From the NCBI GenBank assembly GCA_017503735.1, contig JAFVSN010000006.1, positions 1-64,000 on the forward strand: a stretch of 64,000 nucleotides of DNA, read 5' to 3'. The DNA comes from Lachnospiraceae bacterium (GTDB lineage: Bacteria; Bacillota; Clostridia; Lachnospirales; Lachnospiraceae). Position numbers and translations under genes: made by a program. The notes beneath the pieces are model-generated. The model searched no databases, was not told the origin of the DNA, and worked only from the letters and a program-made list of their open reading frames with translations. Shown here in pieces: positions 28,569 through 38,149 of this stretch; the stretch's first letter is position 1; the number at the start of each line of letters is the position of its first letter.

Positions 28569-29651
28569 TTAACTCAACTCTCCAAAGAAGCACGCATCCC
28601 CAAAGGAGAAGAACCGATATCTCTCCTTCACCGCTTCTTCATATACCTTCAGTACATTTTCCCTACCGGCCAGTGCAGACACAAGCATTAAAAGGGTAGA
28701 CTCCGGCAGGTGGAAGTTGGTAATAAGGCAATCTAACATCTTAAACTTGTACCCCGGATAAATAAAGATACTGGTATCGCCGCTGCCCGCCTGTAAAATA
28801 CCGTTTTCGTCCGTAGCAGACTCCACGGTACGGCAACTTGTTGTTCCGACGCAGATCACTCTGCCGCCTGCCGCTTTCGTTTTATTTATTTTCTCTGCCT
28901 CTTCCGGGAGCACCTGATATGCCTCCGTGTGCATGTGATGTTCCAAAATATTATCTTCCTTCACCGGGCGGAATGTTCCAAGGCCCACATGCAAGGTCAC
29001 GTTGGCAATGGTCACTCCCATAGCCTCGATTTCAGAAAGAAGTTCCGGTGTAAAATGAAGTCCTGCCGTCGGTGCCGCTGCGGAACCGTCGTACTTTGCG
29101 TATACGGTCTGGTAACGGTTCTTATCCTGCAACTTATGGGTAATGTACGGCGGAAGGGGCATCTGCCCCAATGCATCCAAAATCTCCTCAAAGATTCCTT
29201 CATAAGAGAACTGCACGAGGCGATTGCCGTCCGGCAACACATCCACCACCGTTCCCACAAGCTTCCCGTCACCGAAAGAAATCTTCGTTCCGGTCTTCGC
29301 TTTCTTTCCCGGCTTTACCAAGGTTTCCCATGTATCGTTTTCTTTGCGCTTTAGTAAAAGCACTTCAATCTGTGCGCCCTCCGCTCCCGGAGCAAAGCCC
29401 GGCTTAATGTTAGAATAGTCGATAATACGCTCGCCGATTAAACGTGCCGGAATGACTCTCGTATTGTTTAGAACCAAACAATCTCCCGGACGAAGATACT
29501 CCTTAATGTCCCGAAAAATCCGGTGTTCAAAAGCCCCCGTATGCTTGTCCACCGCCAAAAGTCTGGAGGATGAACGGTCCTCTAAAGGGTCCTGGGCGAT
29601 TAGCTCCTCCGGCAAATCAAAATAATAGTCACTCTTTAATAATGCTTCCAT
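28569..29651 (-). CDS. queA: S-adenosylmethionine:tRNA ribosyltransferase-isomerase
   Basis: It transfers the ribosyl part of SAM to preQ1 in tRNA to make epoxyqueuosine, the penultimate step of queuosine synthesis. The 360-aa length is usual. Signatures are [24 protein letters not shown] at the N-terminus, [25 protein letters not shown] and [16 protein letters not shown] near the C-terminus. AAAGGAT precedes the ATG. No other queuosine gene is in the window. Confidence 0.97.
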   Translation of the reverse strand: MEALLKSDYYFDLPEELIAQDPLEDRSSSRLLAVDKHTGAFEHRIFRDIKEYLRPGDCLVLNNTRVIPARLIGERIIDYSNIKPGFAPGAEGAQIEVLLLKRKENDTWETLVKPGKKAKTGTKISFGDGKLVGTVVDVLPDGNRLVQFSYEGIFEEILDALGQMPLPPYITHKLQDKNRYQTVYAKYDGSAAAPTAGLHFTPELLSEIEAMGVTIANVTLHVGLGTFRPVKEDNILEHHMHTEAYQVLPEEAEKINKTKAAGGRVICVGTTSCRTVESATDENGILQAGSGDTSIFIYPGYKFKMLDCLITNFHLPESTLLMLVSALAGRENVLKVYEEAVKERYRFFSFGDACFFGELS

Positions 29652-29707
29652 GATTCTATCCTTTCAAAAACCGCATTCCCATACAATACTACAGCCTTTT
29701 TCTACGG

Positions 29708-31369
29708 CTACCGCACGGAAATCCCGGTAAAATAATGTTCTAAAATCTCTGTATAAGTGTAGCCTTTTCCTGCCATGCCGTTGGCTCCCGACTGGCTCAT
29801 TCCGACACCGTGTCCGCTTCCCATACCGGCAAACAAATACTCTCCTGCTTCCGGAGCATAACGCGGATAATTTGTCAGGTTATCTTCACTCAAAACTACA
29901 TATTGGTCTGTCAGACCTTCTGCACTCTGTACCTGTCCGTCACCGCTTATGACATAGCAATCATGAATCGCTGTTTCCTTTGTCCCGGAAGCCCCCTGTA
30001 CCGTCACCTTATCCGGCACCGTTCCCGGTTCCAGCACACGAAATTTCGTTCCGGAAAAATCCAAAACATTCCGAAGGGCATCCGTAGGAAGACCTACGTT
30101 GCCTAACCGGCCGATGATCCGCAAACTATATACTCTTCCGGAAGAAGTGGTAACTTCCTGCAACACCTTTGTAATATCTCCCACTGACTTTTCTTCCGCT
30201 TGCAGCAACCGTTCCAATTCCTCTGTCTTTATGGTAACCTCCCACGGTTTCACGGAAGGATTGATTTCGTAAGTATCCGGTACTCCCTGTAGATACGGAA
30301 TGGTTACCCCCCATACATCTTCCACATTTTCCGTATGTCCCCCACTGGCAGCAAAATAGTACCCGGCCACGGTACGATTTTCATAACACAACGTCTTTCC
30401 TTTCGTGGCATCTACCGCTGCGTTGCTTCTTATATGTTCACGGGAAATCCCGCCGTATACCTGACTTTGTACCGTATCTACCATACGGAATCCACGTCTG
30501 ATATCCGTTTCCGCATGATATCCGGCTTTCATTAAAGCATAACTTCTGGCGCACACCGCTTGGGCTTTTAATGCTTCCATTTGCCAGGATGCCGGCATTT
30601 CGCAAGGAACCACGCCGTACAAATATTCTTCCAACAAAACCACATTTACCGCAGTCACCGTTGCTTTCCCACCGTATCTGCCGATTTCGATCCTCCCCCG
30701 ATAACGGTTTGTCCCTAAATCAACCGCAAACATCCCGTTTTCATTCTGTTCCGTTGCCGCAAACTGCGGATAATCCCCACCCTCTCCGTCGGCAAGTAAC
30801 ACCGTTTCCCCGGTGTCAATCCGAAGCAAATGGACTCTGCTTTTTGCATTTCTATCTATGATAATTCCACATTTTTTCCCTATGGCATCACACAAGGCAT
30901 ATGCGTTTCCGGCAGTTGTTCCGTTTCCGTCTACCGGCAGATAAATTCCTGCTCTTTCTTCCGAAAACAATACCGTGTATGCAATGGCTCCCGCTTCCTT
31001 CAATCGTGCAACCGCCTCTTCTGCTTTTTGTAACGAAAAACTTCCCTCCGCCGCAAAAAACTGCCCTCTTTCAGGAGTTACCTTTATCCCCGTTTCGGAC
31101 TGAAGACGCAGTATTCCAAAGTACTCTCTTCCGTTACAATACCCCAACTCCAGACTCTTGTTGTATAACGTAATACTTTGTTTGTTGGCATAATTACTTT
31201 TTAAACCCACACGGATTTCCTGCACTGTACTGACCCCCGCCGCAAAGCCCTTACACTCCCCGGTCGCGAAAAAAAAGAAAAGCAACCCAAAAAGAAACAG
31301 ATACACGTTACAGCGCAACTGTTTTGTTCGTTCTCTTCTTTCCTCTCTTCTTTGTCTCATCCGGCTCAC
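29708..31369 (-). CDS. spoIID: SpoIID/LytB-domain protein
   Basis: This SpoIID-type peptidoglycan lytic transglycosylase has a single N-terminal hydrophobic anchor (about 22-40). The N-terminal half is SPOR-like (about 50-190: AAEGSFSLQKAEEAVARLKEAG). The SpoIID domain (about 225-540) has VNVVLLEEYLYGVVPCEMPASW, LKAQAVCARSYAL, SGGHTENVEDVWG and GSGHGVGMSQSGANGMA at the end. SpoIID acts in engulfment during sporulation; LytB-like relatives act elsewhere. The start is uncertain: a GTG at 31369 or an ATG at 31360, neither with a strong ribosome site. Confidence 0.9.
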   Translation of the reverse strand: MSRMRQRREERRERTKQLRCNVYLFLFGLLFFFFATGECKGFAAGVSTVQEIRVGLKSNYANKQSITLYNKSLELGYCNGREYFGILRLQSETGIKVTPERGQFFAAEGSFSLQKAEEAVARLKEAGAIAYTVLFSEERAGIYLPVDGNGTTAGNAYALCDAIGKKCGIIIDRNAKSRVHLLRIDTGETVLLADGEGGDYPQFAATEQNENGMFAVDLGTNRYRGRIEIGRYGGKATVTAVNVVLLEEYLYGVVPCEMPASWQMEALKAQAVCARSYALMKAGYHAETDIRRGFRMVDTVQSQVYGGISREHIRSNAAVDATKGKTLCYENRTVAGYYFAASGGHTENVEDVWGVTIPYLQGVPDTYEINPSVKPWEVTIKTEELERLLQAEEKSVGDITKVLQEVTTSSGRVYSLRIIGRLGNVGLPTDALRNVLDFSGTKFRVLEPGTVPDKVTVQGASGTKETAIHDCYVISGDGQVQSAEGLTDQYVVLSEDNLTNYPRYAPEAGEYLFAGMGSGHGVGMSQSGANGMAGKGYTYTEILEHYFTGISVR

Positions 31370-31466
31370 ATCCGTTTTTATGGATTTTCTTTAGTGTAAC
31401 ATATTCCGTTCTCCGCTTCAATCCCGCATTTCAATTTATTTATTGAAAACACATCCTCCGCCTTGC

Positions 31467-31502
31467 AACGATGTGCAACAATCCTAATCCTTGCACATCG
31501 TT
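31467..31502. terminator. Hairpin between spoIID and LysM genes
   Basis: AACGATGTGCAA (31467-31478) and TTGCACATCGTT (31491-31502) are perfect complements. It lies just after the LysM gene stop on the minus strand; no long T run follows, so the terminator role is tentative. Confidence 0.5.
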
Positions 31503-31528
31503 TGCATCTGCAACACGGAGCCCAAAAA

Positions 31529-31894
31529 TTATTCGTCCTCTTCCGTTTCGCTTTCCTTCCGCACCGGTATCTGAAGCTTGGAACCGGCTTGCATCATTAT
31601 ACCGTTTAAATTATTGTATTTCAACAAATCTTCCAGTTCAATTCCGAACCGATTTAAAATATCCAACAAGGTTTCCTCATCTTTTATAATATAAGACATA
31701 AGATAAAAAGGGTTACAAGTCGGACATTTCGGAATACAAATCTGCTCTCCGATCTGTAGATTATAAATATCGATATACGGATTTGCCCGTAAAATCCGTG
31801 CAAGCGGCACCTTAAATCTTCCGCTTAAGGAGTACAGGGTATCTCCTTTTTTTATTGTATAGATTATACCGTTGCAAGTATCAAAAGTTGCCAT
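31529..31894 (-). CDS. LysM-domain protein
   Basis: This 121-aa protein has two LysM-like units: IIYTIKKGDTLYSLSGRFKV...NPYIDIYNLQIGEQICIP, and YIIKDEETLLDILNRFGI...LQIPV. A Cys-containing link (PTCNPFY) joins them. There is no signal peptide. Small double-LysM proteins of this type in clostridia are often spore-coat or morphogenesis proteins that bind peptidoglycan or glucosamine polymers. GGGAG is 6 nt before the ATG. Confidence 0.9.
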   Translation of the reverse strand: MATFDTCNGIIYTIKKGDTLYSLSGRFKVPLARILRANPYIDIYNLQIGEQICIPKCPTCNPFYLMSYIIKDEETLLDILNRFGIELEDLLKYNNLNGIMMQAGSKLQIPVRKESETEEDE

Positions 31895-31995
31895 GTTGCT
31901 CTCCCGAAGCTCTTTTTACCTACAAATTATGCAAAATGCACATCCGTTGTTCTTTTACGTTATGATTTTTTAACAGTTTCATTTCACTTTTTTTC

Positions 31996-32024
31996 TTGCA
32001 TCATGCCGAAAGGTGTCGTATAAT
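31996..32024 (+). promoter_or_regulatory. Promoter of the dehydratase activase gene
   Basis: TTGCAT (31996-32001), 17 nt, then TATAAT (32019-32024), giving a leader of about 105 nt. Confidence 0.75.
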
Positions 32025-32137
32025 AAATAAGTATGTTTATTTTCATTCTTTTAATATAAAGCAAAAAACATCACAAGACCACTCCGTCCGTATACGGACT
32101 TACTTTTTAACGATCTAGAGGCAGAAAGGATTTTACT

Positions 32138-35100
32138 ATGGCTGAGAAACAGAATTTTTATTCTCTGGGTATCGACATCGGTTCCACAACCGTAAAGATT
32201 GCGATTTTAGACCCATCCGGACTTGTTGTGTTCTCGGATTACACAAGACACTTTGCAGACATTCAGGGCACTTTGGCAAACCTTTTGGAAAAGGCAAAGG
32301 AACAGCTGGGTGAATTGAACCTTCATCCGGTCATTACCGGCTCCGGCGGCCTTACCATTGCGAAGCATTTGGATGTGCCGTTTGTACAGGAAGTAGTGGC
32401 TGTCGCTACTTCTCTGGGGGACTATGCCCCTCAGACGGATGTTGCTATTGAGCTCGGTGGCGAAGATGCAAAGATTATTTACTTTACCGGCGGCGTAGAG
32501 CAGCGTATGAACGGTATCTGTGCAGGCGGTACCGGTTCCTTTATTGACCAGATGGCATCTCTTCTTAAAACCGATGCTTCCGGTCTTAATGAGTATGCAA
32601 AAGATTATCAGGCTCTTTATCCGATTGCCGCACGTTGCGGAGTATTCGCAAAGTCCGATATTCAGCCACTCATTAACGAAGGTGCCACGAAACAAGACCT
32701 TGCCGCTTCCATTTTCCAGGCAGTAGTAAACCAGACCATCAGCGGTCTCGCCTGCGGCAAGCCGATTCGGGGTAATGTAGCGTTCCTCGGTGGTCCGCTT
32801 CACTTCTTAACGGAATTAAAGGCTGCCTTTATCCGTACCTTAAATCTGGCTCCGGCTCAGGTTATCGCTCCGGAGCACTCCCACCTGTTTGCTGCCATCG
32901 GTTCCGCCATGAACGCGAAGGAAGAGGCATCCGTTTCCCTTTCTGCCATGACTGACCGTCTGCGTACCGGTATCAAGATGGAGTTTGAGGTTACCCGTAT
33001 GGAACCTCTTTTTGACAACGAAGAAAGCTATCAGAAATTCCTGACCCGTCACGATGCCCACACCGTAAAAAAGGCAGACCTTGCCTCTTACCGCGGAAAA
33101 TGTTTCCTCGGTATCGATGCCGGCTCCACCACCACCAAAGCAGCTGTGGTAGGCGAGGACGGAACGTTATTATACTCCTTCTACAGCAACAACAACGGCA
33201 GTCCGTTAAAGACTACCATTAAAGCAGTAAAAGAAATCTATTCCCTCCTTCCGGAAGGAGCCGAGGTTGTCCGTTCCTGCTCCACCGGTTACGGTGAGGC
33301 CCTGATTAAGGCTGCTCTTATGTTAGATGAGGGCGAAGTAGAGACTGTTGCCCACTATCATGCAGCCGCCTTCTTTGCACCGGATGTGGACTGTATTCTT
33401 GACATCGGCGGTCAGGACATGAAGTGTATCAAGATTAAGAACTCCTCCGTAGACAGCGTACAGTTAAACGAAGCTTGTTCCTCCGGTTGCGGTTCCTTCA
33501 TTGAGACGTTTGCAAAGTCCTTGAACTACGAAGTCGCAGATTTTGCAAAGATTGCGTTATTTGCGGAAAACCCGATTGATCTGGGTACCCGTTGTACCGT
33601 ATTTATGAATTCCAAAGTAAAGCAGGCGCAAAAGGAAGGCGCTACCGTTGCGGATATTTCCGCCGGTCTTGCCTACTCCGTTATTAAAAACGCTCTTTAC
33701 AAGGTTATTAAGATTTCCGACCCGAAGGATTTAGGTAAGAAAGTCGTGGTACAGGGCGGTACCTTCTACAACAACGCAGTATTGCGCAGCTTTGAAAAAA
33801 TCTCCGGCTGTGAAGCAGTACGTCCGGATATCGCCGGTATCATGGGAGCGTTCGGTGCAGCATTACTTGCCCGCGAGCACTATACCGGACAGGAAACCTC
33901 CCTGCTTTCTCCGGCAGCGTTAAACGAGCTGAAATTCGAAACTACCATGACCCGTTGTAAGGGCTGTACCAACAGCTGTCTCCTTACCATTAACCGTTTC
34001 TCCGGTGACCGCCGTTTTATTTCCGGCAACCGTTGTGAAAAGGGTCTGGGCAAGGAAAAGAGCAACGCAGACATTCCGAATTTATTTGCATATAAATTAA
34101 AGCGTTATTTTGACTACGCCCCGTTATCCGAAACCCAGGCAAAGCGTGGTACCGTCGGCATTCCGCGTGTCCTGAATTTATATGAGAACTACCCGTTCTG
34201 GCACACCTTCTTTACGGAGTTGGGCTACCGCGTGGTACTTTCTCCTCTTTCCAGCCGTAAGATTTACGAAATGGGTATTGAATCCATCCCGAGTGAATCC
34301 GAATGTTACCCGGCAAAGCTTGCCCACGGTCACATTTCCTGGCTGATCAAAGAAGGATGCAAATTCATCTTCTATCCGTGTATTCCGTACGAGCGCAAGG
34401 AATTCCCGGAATCGGGCAACCACTACAACTGCCCGATTGTTACCTCCTACGGTGAGAACATTAAAAACAACGTAGAAGAACTTCGCGCTGACGACATTAC
34501 CTTTGCCAATCCGTTTCTGTCCTTGGAAACAAAGGAAATAGCCCAAAAGCGTCTGGTACAGATTATGGCAGAGTACGGCGTTCCGGCAAGTGAAGTTACC
34601 CTTGCAGCAGACAAGGCATGGGAGGAACTGTCCGCAGCAAGATATGACATGCAGAAGGCTGGTGAAGCAGCCCTTGACTATATTAAGAAAAACGGAAAGC
34701 TCGGTATTGTATTAGCCGGCAGACCGTATCATATCGACCCGGAAATCAACCATGGTATTCCGGAACTCATCACTTCTTATGATGTGGCGGTGCTTACCGA
34801 GGACTCCGTCTCCCACTTAGGGAACGTGGACCGTCCGACCCTCGTGGTAGACCAGTGGATGTACCATTCCAGACTGTACGCAGCGGCGTCCTATGTCCGC
34901 ACCCGTACGGATTTGGAAATTATTCAGTTAAATTCCTTCGGTTGCGGTCTGGATGCGGTAACCACCGATCAGGTCAGCGACATTTTGACCGCTTCCGGTA
35001 AAATTTATACCGTCCTTAAGATTGATGAAGTAAACAACCTGGGTGCAGCCCGTATTCGTATCCGTTCCTTACTCTCTGCCGTTGCGGACCGTAAGCGCAA

Positions 35101-36367
35101 GGGAATTGTACCTCACAAGGCTGATGCGGCGCACCATCGTGTCATCTTCACGGAAAAAATGAAAGAGGAATACACCTTACTTGCACCGCAGATGTCCCCG
35201 ATTCACTTCCGTATTCTGGAACCGGCACTTCGTGCTCACGGTTACAACGTTGTTGTTCTTGATAACGACGGAAGAACTGCAGTGGATGTCGGTCTCAAAT
35301 ACGTAAATAACGATGCTTGTTATCCTTCTCTCATGGTAGTAGGACAGATTATGCATGCTCTTCTTTCCGGCAAATACGATTTAAACAAAGTAGCGGTAAT
35401 GATAACTCAGACCGGTGGCGGTTGCCGTGCCACCAACTACATCGGATTTATCCGCCGTGCCCTGCAAAAGGCCGGCATGGGACATATTCCGGTAGTTTCC
35501 ATCAGCACCTCCGGTATCGAGAAAAATCCGGGTCTTACCTACACGCCAAAGATGCTGCTGGGCATTTTACAGTCTGTGATTTACGGCGACGTATTTATGC
35601 GTGTTCTGTATCGTATGCGTCCGTATGAGGTGGAAAAAGGCTCCGCAAATGCATTATACGAAAAATGGAACGCCATCTGTTGCGAAGCGGTAAAGAATCC
35701 GAAGATGTCCGAGTTTAAGAAAAACATCCGTGGCATCATCCGGGAATTTGATGCCCTTCCGATTGACGAGACCTTAAAGAAACCACGCGTTGGTGTTGTC
35801 GGTGAAATTCTGGTTAAATTCCTACCGGCTGCAAACAATTATCTGGTAGAATTATTAGAAGCGGAAGGTGCCGAAGCAGTGGTTCCCGATTTATTGGACT
35901 TTTTACATTACACCATGTACAACGCAAACTTTAAGGCAGATTATCTTGGCAAATCCAAGAAGAGCAAAACGGTAAACAACCTGATTTACTCTTTCTTGGA
36001 AAAGTTCCGCAGCACTGCCCGAAAGGAACTGGAAGCAAGTAAGCACTTTGATGCTCCGGCTCGTATTGATACATTGGCAAGCTACGCAGAAGACATTGTT
36101 TCCACCGGAAATCAAACCGGTGAAGGCTGGTTCCTTACCGCAGAGATGATTGAGCTCATTCATTCCGGCGTACCGAACATTGTCTGCACCCAGCCGTTTG
36201 CCTGCCTACCGAACCACGTGGTAGGAAAAGGTGTCATTAAAGAATTGCGCCGTCGCCATCCGGAAAGCAACATCGTGGCTGTAGACTACGATCCGGGTGC
36301 TTCCGAAGTAAATCAGCTCAATCGTATCAAGCTTATGCTGGCCACAGCAGTAAAACAAATGAAATAA
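32138..36367 (+). CDS. Large 2-hydroxyacyl-CoA dehydratase activase-type protein
   Basis: This 1409-aa protein has two BadF/BcrA-type ASKHA ATPase domains: [13 protein letters not shown] at about residue 8 and [13 protein letters not shown] at about 326. The second ATPase domain contains [15 protein letters not shown], the position of the [4Fe-4S] cysteine in HgdC-type activators. It is followed by DUF2229-type regions with Cys clusters ([10 protein letters not shown], about 607; [23 protein letters not shown]). Activators of this superfamily use ATP to drive an electron onto a dehydratase. The long fused form is common in anaerobes, but its own substrate is not known. No HgdA/HgdB dehydratase genes are adjacent. 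It is monocistronic, with a promoter and terminator of its own. Confidence 0.9.
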   Translation: MAEKQNFYSLGIDIGSTTVKIAILDPSGLVVFSDYTRHFADIQGTLANLLEKAKEQLGELNLHPVITGSGGLTIAKHLDVPFVQEVVAVATSLGDYAPQTDVAIELGGEDAKIIYFTGGVEQRMNGICAGGTGSFIDQMASLLKTDASGLNEYAKDYQALYPIAARCGVFAKSDIQPLINEGATKQDLAASIFQAVVNQTISGLACGKPIRGNVAFLGGPLHFLTELKAAFIRTLNLAPAQVIAPEHSHLFAAIGSAMNAKEEASVSLSAMTDRLRTGIKMEFEVTRMEPLFDNEESYQKFLTRHDAHTVKKADLASYRGKCFLGIDAGSTTTKAAVVGEDGTLLYSFYSNNNGSPLKTTIKAVKEIYSLLPEGAEVVRSCSTGYGEALIKAALMLDEGEVETVAHYHAAAFFAPDVDCILDIGGQDMKCIKIKNSSVDSVQLNEACSSGCGSFIETFAKSLNYEVADFAKIALFAENPIDLGTRCTVFMNSKVKQAQKEGATVADISAGLAYSVIKNALYKVIKISDPKDLGKKVVVQGGTFYNNAVLRSFEKISGCEAVRPDIAGIMGAFGAALLAREHYTGQETSLLSPAALNELKFETTMTRCKGCTNSCLLTINRFSGDRRFISGNRCEKGLGKEKSNADIPNLFAYKLKRYFDYAPLSETQAKRGTVGIPRVLNLYENYPFWHTFFTELGYRVVLSPLSSRKIYEMGIESIPSESECYPAKLAHGHISWLIKEGCKFIFYPCIPYERKEFPESGNHYNCPIVTSYGENIKNNVEELRADDITFANPFLSLETKEIAQKRLVQIMAEYGVPASEVTLAADKAWEELSAARYDMQKAGEAALDYIKKNGKLGIVLAGRPYHIDPEINHGIPELITSYDVAVLTEDSVSHLGNVDRPTLVVDQWMYHSRLYAAASYVRTRTDLEIIQLNSFGCGLDAVTTDQVSDILTASGKIYTVLKIDEVNNLGAARIRIRSLLSAVADRKRKGIVPHKADAAHHRVIFTEKMKEEYTLLAPQMSPIHFRILEPALRAHGYNVVVLDNDGRTAVDVGLKYVNNDACYPSLMVVGQIMHALLSGKYDLNKVAVMITQTGGGCRATNYIGFIRRALQKAGMGHIPVVSISTSGIEKNPGLTYTPKMLLGILQSVIYGDVFMRVLYRMRPYEVEKGSANALYEKWNAICCEAVKNPKMSEFKKNIRGIIREFDALPIDETLKKPRVGVVGEILVKFLPAANNYLVELLEAEGAEAVVPDLLDFLHYTMYNANFKADYLGKSKKSKTVNNLIYSFLEKFRSTARKELEASKHFDAPARIDTLASYAEDIVSTGNQTGEGWFLTAEMIELIHSGVPNIVCTQPFACLPNHVVGKGVIKELRRRHPESNIVAVDYDPGASEVNQLNRIKLMLATAVKQMK

Positions 36368-36390
36368 TAAAACGTAACGAATCAAAAGAA

Positions 36391-36457
36391 AAAAGGCTCC
36401 TGATTTTGCACCGAAACTTCAAACGAATTTCCCGTACAAAGCAGGAGGCTTTTTTTC
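36391..36457 (+). terminator. Terminator after activase gene
   Basis: AAGGCTCCTG (36393-36402) pairs with CAGGAGGCTT (36442-36451), with one mismatch and a long loop, followed by TTTTTT. Confidence 0.75.
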
Positions 36458-36523
36458 AAGACGAATGATATTCCTATTTTCTGACACACTTTACCCCACT
36501 GACTTTTACACAGGAGGTTTCCT

Positions 36524-37177
36524 ATGCAATATGTTATCTCTTTTTTAGAAGGCATTATTACCTTTATCTCCCCCTGTCTTCTGCCTATGATACCGATTTA
36601 TCTTACCTATTTCGCAGGCAGTGGGGAGCGTACCACAAAAAAAACCGTAACCGGTGCTCTTGGCTTTGTATCCGGCTTCACTCTGGTCTTTATTACTATG
36701 GGCGCCCTGGCCGGCAGCATCGGTAGTCTGTTTACAAAGCATCAGCAGATTGTAAATATTGTTTGCGGACTGATTGTTATCTTCTTCGGTTTGAACTTTA
36801 TGGGCGTGTTTAAAATCAATCTGTTCAAAGGGATGAAACAGTCCGTCAATACCGACAACATGAACTTCTTTTCCGCGGTATTATTCGGTATAGTATTCTC
36901 CCTTGGTTGGACGCCGTGTGTGGGTGCATTCCTCGGCTCCGCACTGATGATGGCTTCCCGGGAGGGACAGGCACTGCAAGGTATTTTAATGCTACTGTGC
37001 TACTCTCTCGGTCTCGGAATTCCGTTTATCCTAAGTGCTATCCTGATTGACAGCCTCAAAGGTGCCTTTACTTTTATCAAAAAACATTACAAAATCATCA
37101 ACTTTGTCAGCGGGTGTTTACTCATTCTTGTAGGTATCCTGATGGCAACAGGATCTCTTGGTCGTATTCTTTTCTAA
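36524..37177 (+). CDS. ccdA: CcdA-type thiol-disulfide transmembrane transporter
   Basis: It moves reducing power across the membrane to extracytoplasmic thioredoxin-like proteins. The 217-aa protein has six hydrophobic segments and the two conserved Cys sites of CcdA/DsbD-beta: FISPCLLPMIP (about residue 18) and LGWTPCVGAFLGS (about 130). It lies 9 nt upstream of a TlpA-like thioredoxin gene, its expected partner. Cytochrome c genes are not nearby, so a role in general redox repair or spore functions is as likely as cytochrome maturation. Confidence 0.95.
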   Translation: MQYVISFLEGIITFISPCLLPMIPIYLTYFAGSGERTTKKTVTGALGFVSGFTLVFITMGALAGSIGSLFTKHQQIVNIVCGLIVIFFGLNFMGVFKINLFKGMKQSVNTDNMNFFSAVLFGIVFSLGWTPCVGAFLGSALMMASREGQALQGILMLLCYSLGLGIPFILSAILIDSLKGAFTFIKKHYKIINFVSGCLLILVGILMATGSLGRILF

Positions 37178-37186
37178 GGAGGCAGT

Positions 37187-37867
37187 ATGGGAAATAAAAA
37201 GACTCTGATTATTGTATCTGTATTGTTCGTTGCTCTCATGGTAGGAGCTTCTTTGTTATACTCAAAGCTTGGAACGCATTTGACACCGGATCATTTGCTG
37301 ATACCAAATGATGGCGGCAGCAATGTATCCGATAACGTCACCCCCGGGAATTCTACCGGAAACAATATGTCCGATACTGATATACATTCTGACAAAAACA
37401 ACGAAAACTCCGGTTCTGATACAAACGAATCAACCGACGAAAACACCACCTTTCCGGCACCGGATTTCACAGTCTATGACCGCGCGGGTAACACAGTTCG
37501 CTTGTCTGATTTTCTGGGAAAGCCTGTGGTACTGAACTTCTGGGCAAGCTGGTGCGGCCCTTGTAAAATGGAAATGCCTGACTTTGAAGAAATCTACAAA
37601 GAATACAAAGAAGAACTTCACTTTATTATGGTAAATCTAACGGACGGCTCCAGAGAAACCATGGATACCGCTACAACCTTCCTTGATAGTAGCGGCTACA
37701 CCTTCCCGGTGTATTACGATAAAGACTCCGATGCTGCGTACACCTACCAGGTATACGGCATCCCTGTTACCTATTTTATCAATGCAGAGGGAAATTTAAT
37801 TGCCCAAGGCAGCAGTGCACTGGATGCGGAAACCATAAAGCGCGGTATCGGAATGATTTTAGATTAA
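37187..37867 (+). CDS. TlpA/ResA-like membrane-anchored thioredoxin
   Basis: This extracytoplasmic thiol reductase has 226 aa. An N-terminal anchor (about 7-27) and an Asn/Ser/Asp-rich linker (about 42-80) precede a thioredoxin fold (about 85-226). The active site NFWASWCGPCKMEMPDF lies near residue 123, and the cis-Pro motif YGIPVTYFINAEG near 193. It is paired with CcdA just upstream, which would supply electrons. It has its own GGAGGCAGT-ATG start. Confidence 0.94.
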   Translation: MGNKKTLIIVSVLFVALMVGASLLYSKLGTHLTPDHLLIPNDGGSNVSDNVTPGNSTGNNMSDTDIHSDKNNENSGSDTNESTDENTTFPAPDFTVYDRAGNTVRLSDFLGKPVVLNFWASWCGPCKMEMPDFEEIYKEYKEELHFIMVNLTDGSRETMDTATTFLDSSGYTFPVYYDKDSDAAYTYQVYGIPVTYFINAEGNLIAQGSSALDAETIKRGIGMILD

Positions 37868-38094
37868 CTCACTTCGTGACTTCGTCACTCAGTCGTGGGC
37901 GCGTTCGCATGACTACGCAACTGTTTGCAAGCATGCTCACAACATTTGCTTGCATGCTCACTTTGCCTGTTTTTTTCGTGCAGGCGCACGTTGTGCTTTC
38001 CCACTCACTTCGTGACTTCGTCTCTCAGTCGTGGGCGCGTTCGCATGACTACGCAACTGTTTGCGCGCATGCTCACTTTGCCTGCACGAAAAAA
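37868..38094. repeat. 73-bp direct repeat with an inverted pair, non-coding
   Basis: Two near-identical 73-bp units (37868-37940 and 38004-38076) begin CTCACTTCGTGACTTCGTC and include GGGCGCGTTCGCATGACTAC; they differ at only a few bases. GCATGCTCACTTTGCCTG also recurs at 37952 and 38067. An inverted pair TTTTTTCGTGCAGGC (37971-37985) / GCCTGCACGAAAAAA (38080-38094) encloses the second unit. It sits between converging genes. A frame through it is only a repeat artefact. The hairpin may also help end transcription of the ABC transporter operon. Confidence 0.85.
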
Positions 38095-38149
38095 GAAGAG
38101 CTTCGTAAGAAACCCTTCTTTTTCCAGTTATTAGCAAATTATGATAAAG

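Noticed and set aside
37868..38094. CRISPR-like array
   Set aside because: Only two long units, no regular short spacers, no cas genes in the window.
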